Part shown: positions 59,820 through 64,000 of the stretch, piece after piece
Position numbering within the stretch: position 1 is the stretch's first letter
Layout: every line of letters begins with the position of its first letter
NCBI GenBank assembly: GCA_023423715.1
Contig: JAFAFC010000005.1
Span: forward strand, 62,001 to 126,000
From: Bacteroidota bacterium
GTDB taxonomy: Bacteria; Bacteroidota; Bacteroidia; Flavobacteriales; Weeksellaceae
Reading direction: 5' to 3'
DNA length: 64,000 bases
Program-made: the position numbers and the translations under genes
The notes under the pieces: model-generated
The model's database searches: none
What the model was told of the DNA's origin: nothing
Seen by the model: only the letters and a program-made list of their open reading frames with translations

Positions 59820-60773
59820 TTATAAGCTATTTTCCAGCATTTTTTTAATAATTGTTTGTACGGAAACCGTTCTGTTGTACGCCTGTTGGTAGATTAACGA
59901 ATTCGGCGAATCTAAAACCGCATCACTCATTTCCACATTACGACGAACGGGTAAACAATGCATGAATTTGGTTTCAGGATTTGCTTCAACAAAATCTTCA
60001 CCCAAAAGCCAATCACCTTCTACAGCAGGCATTGCACCATAATCATCGTACGAAGACCAGTTTTTAAAGTACACATAATCTGCCCCTTCTAAAGCTTCCG
60101 CTTGATTGTGATAGACTTTCGCATCACCTACATACTGAGGATCCAAATCGTAGCCTTCAGGATTTGCAATTATAAAATCAACATCTGCAACGTTCATCCA
60201 TTCTGCAAAAGAATTTCCAACACAATGCGGAATTGGTTTGATGTGCGGCGCCCAAGTTAAAACCACTTTCGGTTTCCCTGGTTTCTTCCACGTTTCTTTA
60301 ATCGTGATGATATCTGCAAGTGACTGCAAAGGATGTCGTGTCGCCGATTCTAACGAAATCACAGGAACATCCGCATATTTGATAAACGTATTTAAAATTT
60401 TATCCATGCTATCATCTTCCTTGGATTTCAAACCTGGAAAACAACGAATCCCAATAATATCGCAATATTGACTCAACACTTTTGCTGCGTCTTTAATATG
60501 CTCGGTCGTTCCACCGTCCATAACCGCTCCTTCTTCAAATTCCCAAACCCACGCATCTTGACCTGCATTGATCACTTGAACTTGCATTCCTAAATTTTCA
60601 CCTGCCTTAATACTACTCATTCGAGTACGCAAACTTGGATTAAGAAACACCAAGCCTAAGGTTTTATTTTTCCCTAAATCACCGTTGGCGTTTAGATTTT
60701 TCTTCACCACTAAAGCTTCTTCTACTAAAGCATTGAGGTCTTTGATATCGTGAACCGATGTAAAATTTTTCAT
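59820..60773 (-). CDS. argF': N-acyl-ornithine carbamoyltransferase (AOTCase/SOTCase type)
   Basis: 317 residues. Transfers the carbamoyl group to an N-acylated ornithine instead of free ornithine. Carbamoyl-phosphate site FLNPSLRTRMSS, and family-specific WEFEEGAVMDGGTTEHIKDAA, TWAPHIKPIPHCVGNSFAEWM and FMHCLPVRRN. From the literature as I recall it, residue 90 decides the acyl group: Pro in N-succinylornithine enzymes (B. fragilis), Glu (numbered 92) in N-acetylornithine enzymes (Xanthomonas). Here it is Thr90. Small residues at this site favour succinyl in mutants, so N-succinylornithine is the more likely substrate (inference). Confidence 0.92.
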   Translation of the reverse strand: MKNFTSVHDIKDLNALVEEALVVKKNLNANGDLGKNKTLGLVFLNPSLRTRMSSIKAGENLGMQVQVINAGQDAWVWEFEEGAVMDGGTTEHIKDAAKVLSQYCDIIGIRCFPGLKSKEDDSMDKILNTFIKYADVPVISLESATRHPLQSLADIITIKETWKKPGKPKVVLTWAPHIKPIPHCVGNSFAEWMNVADVDFIIANPEGYDLDPQYVGDAKVYHNQAEALEGADYVYFKNWSSYDDYGAMPAVEGDWLLGEDFVEANPETKFMHCLPVRRNVEMSDAVLDSPNSLIYQQAYNRTVSVQTIIKKMLENSL

Positions 60774-60801
60774 CGTGTATTTTTTAAAATTAAAACTGAA
60801 T

Positions 60802-61935
60802 TTAAGCTAAAGCTTCTTTTAAACTCAATAAGAAATAATCAATTTCTTCTTTGCTAATCGTTAATGGCGGAAGCAATCGCATCGTTTTTGGATCCGTTGC
60901 ACTTCCAACTAATATTTTAGCATCTTCACGAAGCTTTTTGGAAACGTCTTTTGCTGGAAAATCAAAATCGATCGCAATCATCAAGCCTTTTCCACGAACT
61001 TCTTTTATCGCTTCAATCGTTTTTAATTCGTCCATTAAATAACTTCCTAAATCAAGAGATTTCTGAACAAGATTTTCTTCTTCCATAATCTCTAAAACAG
61101 CTATTCCAGCAGCACAAGCCAAGTGATTTCCACCAAACGTCGTTCCTAACATTTTATGCTTTGCAGGAATGGATTCGTGCACTAAAACGCCACCAATCGG
61201 AAAGCCATTCCCCATTCCTTTTGCCGTCGTAATAATATCTGGTTTAACCCCGAAATATTGAAAAGCAAAGAATTTCCCGCTTCTTCCGTATCCAGACTGG
61301 ATTTCGTCGCAAATGAAATACGCTTTTGCTTCATCACACAGCTTCTGAATCGTTTCTAAAAATTCTTGAGTTGGAATGTTGATTCCACCAATTCCCTGAA
61401 TTCCTTCTACAATGACACCAGCCAATTCATTTTTGTTGGTTTCAAAAGTCGATTTTAATGCTTCAATATCGTTGAACGGACAGAAAATAAAATTGTCGGA
61501 TTCGTTTACTGGAGCTATAATCGAAGGATCGTCCGTCGCAGCAACCACCGCTGAAGTACGTCCATGAAATGAATGTGAAAAAGCAATGAATTTCTTTTTT
61601 CCTGTCATAAAAGACGCTACTTTCAGAGCATTCTCATTCGCTTCGGCACCTGAATTACACAAGAAAAGAGCGTAATCTTCACAATTGGAAACGACTCCTA
61701 ATTTCTGAGCTAATTCTTCCTGAACCGGATTAATCACCGCATTGGAATAAAAACCAATTTGATCAAGTTGATTTTTTAGTTTGGCAACGTATTTCGGGTG
61801 CGAATGCCCCACCGAAATCACCGCGTGACCGCCGTAAAAATCTAAATATTGAGTTCCATTTTCGTCCCAAAGTTTGCAGTTTTCTGCTTTTACAATCGTA
61901 ATGGGAAGCAATGGATAAACGTCGTATAATTTCAT
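60802..61935 (-). CDS. argD: N-acyl-ornithine aminotransferase
   Basis: 377 residues. Class III PLP aminotransferase: NSGAEANENALKVA (phosphate site), SFHGRT, and the Schiff-base Lys239 in DIITTAKGMGNGFPIGG. Converts N-acyl-glutamate semialdehyde to N-acyl-ornithine. Preceded by a 68-nt spacer with GTAC repeats, followed after 28 nt by argF'. Confidence 0.93.
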   Translation of the reverse strand: MKLYDVYPLLPITIVKAENCKLWDENGTQYLDFYGGHAVISVGHSHPKYVAKLKNQLDQIGFYSNAVINPVQEELAQKLGVVSNCEDYALFLCNSGAEANENALKVASFMTGKKKFIAFSHSFHGRTSAVVAATDDPSIIAPVNESDNFIFCPFNDIEALKSTFETNKNELAGVIVEGIQGIGGINIPTQEFLETIQKLCDEAKAYFICDEIQSGYGRSGKFFAFQYFGVKPDIITTAKGMGNGFPIGGVLVHESIPAKHKMLGTTFGGNHLACAAGIAVLEIMEEENLVQKSLDLGSYLMDELKTIEAIKEVRGKGLMIAIDFDFPAKDVSKKLREDAKILVGSATDPKTMRLLPPLTISKEEIDYFLLSLKEALA

Positions 61936-61948
61936 TTAATTATCTTTT

Positions 61949-61977
61949 GTACTATGTACAATGTCTCATGTACATTA
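61949..61977. repeat. GTAC-rich palindromic repeat between argC and argD
   Basis: TGTACTATGTACAATGT, then CATGTACATTA, built of the same GTAC-centred words as the repeat at 28013-28085. It occupies the argC-argD spacer. Confidence 0.55.
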
Positions 61978-62003
61978 TGCTTTTTACATTTTACTTTTAC
62001 AAA

Positions 62004-62999
62004 TTAAAAAACCGAAGGCTTCAAATGAAGACCTGCCGTTTCTTCAAATCCGAACATCAGATTCATGTTTTGAACCGCTTGTCCGGATGCACCTTTCAAC
62101 AAATTGTCAATCGCCACGTGAACCGCTAATTGGTTATCCACTTTTTCAAGATAAATCAATGCTTTGTTTGTGTTCACCACTAATTTCAAATCGATAGGAC
62201 CGTTTGAAACATGCACAAACTTTGAATACTTATATGCGTATTTGTATAGTTCATTTAGTTGACCAATTGTTTTGGACGATTTCATCATTAAAGTCACAAA
62301 AATTCCACGTGTGAAATCTCCTCTCCAAGGCACAAAATTGATCTCTGGAACTTTGGAACTCACTTTTGAAACGCTTTTTTGAATTTCGGCTAAATGCTGA
62401 TGTGTAAAGGTTTTATAAGGTGAAATATTGTTGTTTCTCCAATTGAAATTCGTTGTTTGATGTAGCGCTTTTCCTGCTCCTGTAGAACCCGTAATTCCAA
62501 CGACATGAACCGAATCCAAAGCTTCTTCTTTCGCCAACGGCAGCAAACCTAACTGAATTGCCGTCGCAAAACATCCTGGATTCGCCACGTAATCGGCTTT
62601 CATGATTTCTTCTTTGTGGAATTCGCACAATCCATACACGAAGTTAAGATCCAACGTCAAATCCGTCCAATGTTCATCGATGCGGAAATCGTTTCCTAAA
62701 TCGATAATTTTCACTTGATCGGAAATACGTTTTGCATTGCCATCCATCCAATTTTTGCTTTCGCCATGAGGCAAGCAAAGGAAAATAACATCGGCCGGTT
62801 GCGCTAATTCTTCAAATTTAAGATCGGTTTCCCCAATCAGATCTTTATGAACTTCTGTAATAAACGCTCCTTGAAGACTTTGACTGGTTACAAATGAAAT
62901 CTCAGCGTTCGGGTGATACAACAAAATACGAATTAACTCGCCCGCTGTAAAGCCCGTTCCACCTACGATTCCTACTTTTATTTTATTTTGATTTGGCAT
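62004..62999 (-). CDS. argC: N-acyl-gamma-glutamyl-phosphate reductase
   Basis: 331 residues. NADPH-binding VGIVGGTGFTAGELIRIL at the N-terminus, catalytic Cys143 in VANPGCFATAIQLGLLPL, and GTGSTGAGK-like GITGSTGAGKALH. Second reduction step of the acyl-glutamate route. 24 nt after the argG stop. Confidence 0.94.
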   Translation of the reverse strand: MPNQNKIKVGIVGGTGFTAGELIRILLYHPNAEISFVTSQSLQGAFITEVHKDLIGETDLKFEELAQPADVIFLCLPHGESKNWMDGNAKRISDQVKIIDLGNDFRIDEHWTDLTLDLNFVYGLCEFHKEEIMKADYVANPGCFATAIQLGLLPLAKEEALDSVHVVGITGSTGAGKALHQTTNFNWRNNNISPYKTFTHQHLAEIQKSVSKVSSKVPEINFVPWRGDFTRGIFVTLMMKSSKTIGQLNELYKYAYKYSKFVHVSNGPIDLKLVVNTNKALIYLEKVDNQLAVHVAIDNLLKGASGQAVQNMNLMFGFEETAGLHLKPSVF

Positions 63000-63023
63000 G
63001 TTTGTGTGTTGATTTAGTTAATA

Positions 63024-64000
63024 TTAAGACTGATCGTCTTGATGAACTTGGTGGTAAATACTTAACGCATTCGAATAGATTTTAGAAAAACCTTTCACAT
63101 CTTTTTCCGTCCACGTTTTGTTCATTTCGCCGTAGGTTCCGAATTTGGATGACATTAAATCATTTGACGATTCTACCCCAATCATCGAGAAATAATACGG
63201 CTGAAGTTGGATCTTCACCAAGCCACTTACTTTATCTTGCGAACTTGTGAACAAAGCTTCGATGTCCTTCATCACAGGATCTAAAACCAATCCATCGTGA
63301 AGAAAATTTCCGTACGGAATACTCAATTGATCTTTGATTAATAGTTCGTTTTTCGTCAACGTATGTTTTTCTAGCAAGTGATGCGCTTTGACAATAATCA
63401 AAGAAGCGGCAGCCTCGAAACTTACACGTCCTTTAATCCCAATAATTGTGTCTCCAACGTGCGTATCACGACCAATCCCGAACGGCTGCGCAATTTCTTG
63501 TACCTTCTGAATTGCTTCGACTGGTCGAGAAAATTTCTCATCGTTCACCCCAACCAATTCACCTTTTGAAAATTCTAAACTTAAAATTTCCGGTTGGGTT
63601 TTGGTCACTTGCGTTGGAAATGCTGATTCCGGAAGCGCTTCGTTGGAAGTCAACGTTTCTTTTCCACCTACTGAAGTTCCCCAAAGTCCTTTATTAATGG
63701 AATATTGAGACTTTTCAAAATTCATATCCACACCATTTTCTTTCAAGAATTCGATTTCTTCGTTACGAGATAATTTCAAATCACGAATTGGTGTAATTAC
63801 TTCAACTTCTGGCAATAAAATTCCAAAAATAGAATCAAAACGAATTTGATCATTTCCAGCTCCCGTACTTCCGTGAGCGATATATTTTGCACCCACTTTT
63901 TTCGCATAATGCGCAATTGCAGTCGCTTGGAACACACGCTCCGAACTTACTGATAATGGATAGGTATTATTTTTTAGGACATTTCCGAAAATAAGATACT
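63024..64000 (-). CDS. argG: Argininosuccinate synthase, 5' part outside window
   Basis: The minus-strand frame is open from 64000 (upstream codons read YLIFGNVLKNNTYPLSVSSE) and continues into VFQATAIAHYAKKVGAKYIAHGSTGAGNDQIRFD, with the SS/ATP-loop region GKETLTSNEALPESAFP and GRDTHVGDTIIGIKGRVSFEAAASLI following. About 325 residues are visible to the stop at 63024. It joins citrulline and aspartate. The ORF-like start at 63935 is internal; the true start is beyond the edge. Confidence 0.94.
   Translation of the reverse strand, partial: YLIFGNVLKNNTYPLSVSSERVFQATAIAHYAKKVGAKYIAHGSTGAGNDQIRFDSIFGILLPEVEVITPIRDLKLSRNEEIEFLKENGVDMNFEKSQYSINKGLWGTSVGGKETLTSNEALPESAFPTQVTKTQPEILSLEFSKGELVGVNDEKFSRPVEAIQKVQEIAQPFGIGRDTHVGDTIIGIKGRVSFEAAASLIIVKAHHLLEKHTLTKNELLIKDQLSIPYGNFLHDGLVLDPVMKDIEALFTSSQDKVSGLVKIQLQPYYFSMIGVESSNDLMSSKFGTYGEMNKTWTEKDVKGFSKIYSNALSIYHQVHQDDQS

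Overview
The window is an AT-rich (roughly 36-38% GC by eye) piece of a Bacteroidota chromosome, most likely class Flavobacteriia. The evidence is: promoters of the TAnnTTTG (-7) type with little or no Shine-Dalgarno sequence; two TonB-dependent receptors; three GLPGLI-family secreted proteins; an N-acyl-ornithine carbamoyltransferase inside an argG-C-D-F'-B-E-H cluster; and an HsdR_N-like protein divergent from holA. It looks like core chromosome. There is no prophage, plasmid backbone, complete insertion sequence or CRISPR array. The genus cannot be fixed from the sequence alone.

Layout. 1-4.4 kb (minus): pyrimidine operon pyrB-carA-carB (carB runs off the left edge), preceded by a leader with a 34-codon ORF that overlaps an intrinsic terminator, an arrangement like the UTP-sensing attenuator of enterobacterial pyrBI. 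4.4-15.5 kb (plus): a short-chain-acid cluster with an InsA-like zinc-ribbon/HTH protein, a DcaP-like porin, an MHS transporter, two small membrane proteins, a symporter-histidine kinase hybrid (CbrA/CrbS type), a receiver-only response regulator, propionyl-CoA synthetase and acetyl-CoA synthetase. 15.5-20.7 kb (minus): a THUMP-like methyltransferase, methylmalonyl-CoA mutase small subunit, FtsB/DivIC-like protein, uridine kinase, a SanA-like protein and a PaaE-like ferredoxin reductase. 20.7-23.2 kb (plus): thioredoxin-like lipoprotein and a FecCD/ATPase importer. 23.2-29.9 kb (plus): a MarR regulator with two palindromic operators, then fadN-fadA-fadE beta-oxidation genes, with a four-helix-bundle gene inserted between fadN and fadA and a different short repeat in each long spacer.

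30-48 kb is a mixture: secreted proteins of unknown function, a TonB receptor, uvrA flanked by two candidate short (about 105 nt) transcription units, a lipoprotein, an M28 peptidase, topB, a DyP-type peroxidase, a Zn/Cd-type P-ATPase divergent from a DUF1826 gene, a second TonB receptor and an AhpD-like protein. 48-56.5 kb: the GLPGLI triplet, tRNA-Ser(UGA), crcB, trxB, holA with its divergent HsdR_N gene, a HAD phosphatase, a TraB/TIKI-like protein, a cupin and an Lrp regulator. 56.5-64 kb (minus): the arginine cluster argG (partial)-C-D-F'-B-E-H.

Metabolically, imported acetate and propionate would be activated by Acs and PrpE, and propionyl-CoA would pass through methylmalonyl-CoA mutase. 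Fatty acids go through FadNAE. CarAB supplies carbamoyl phosphate to both PyrB and ArgF'. The observations most worth following up are the pyrB leader, the receiver-only CrbS/R-type acetate switch, Thr90 at the substrate-selecting site of ArgF', the two short transcription units beside uvrA, and the repeat-filled fad operon.
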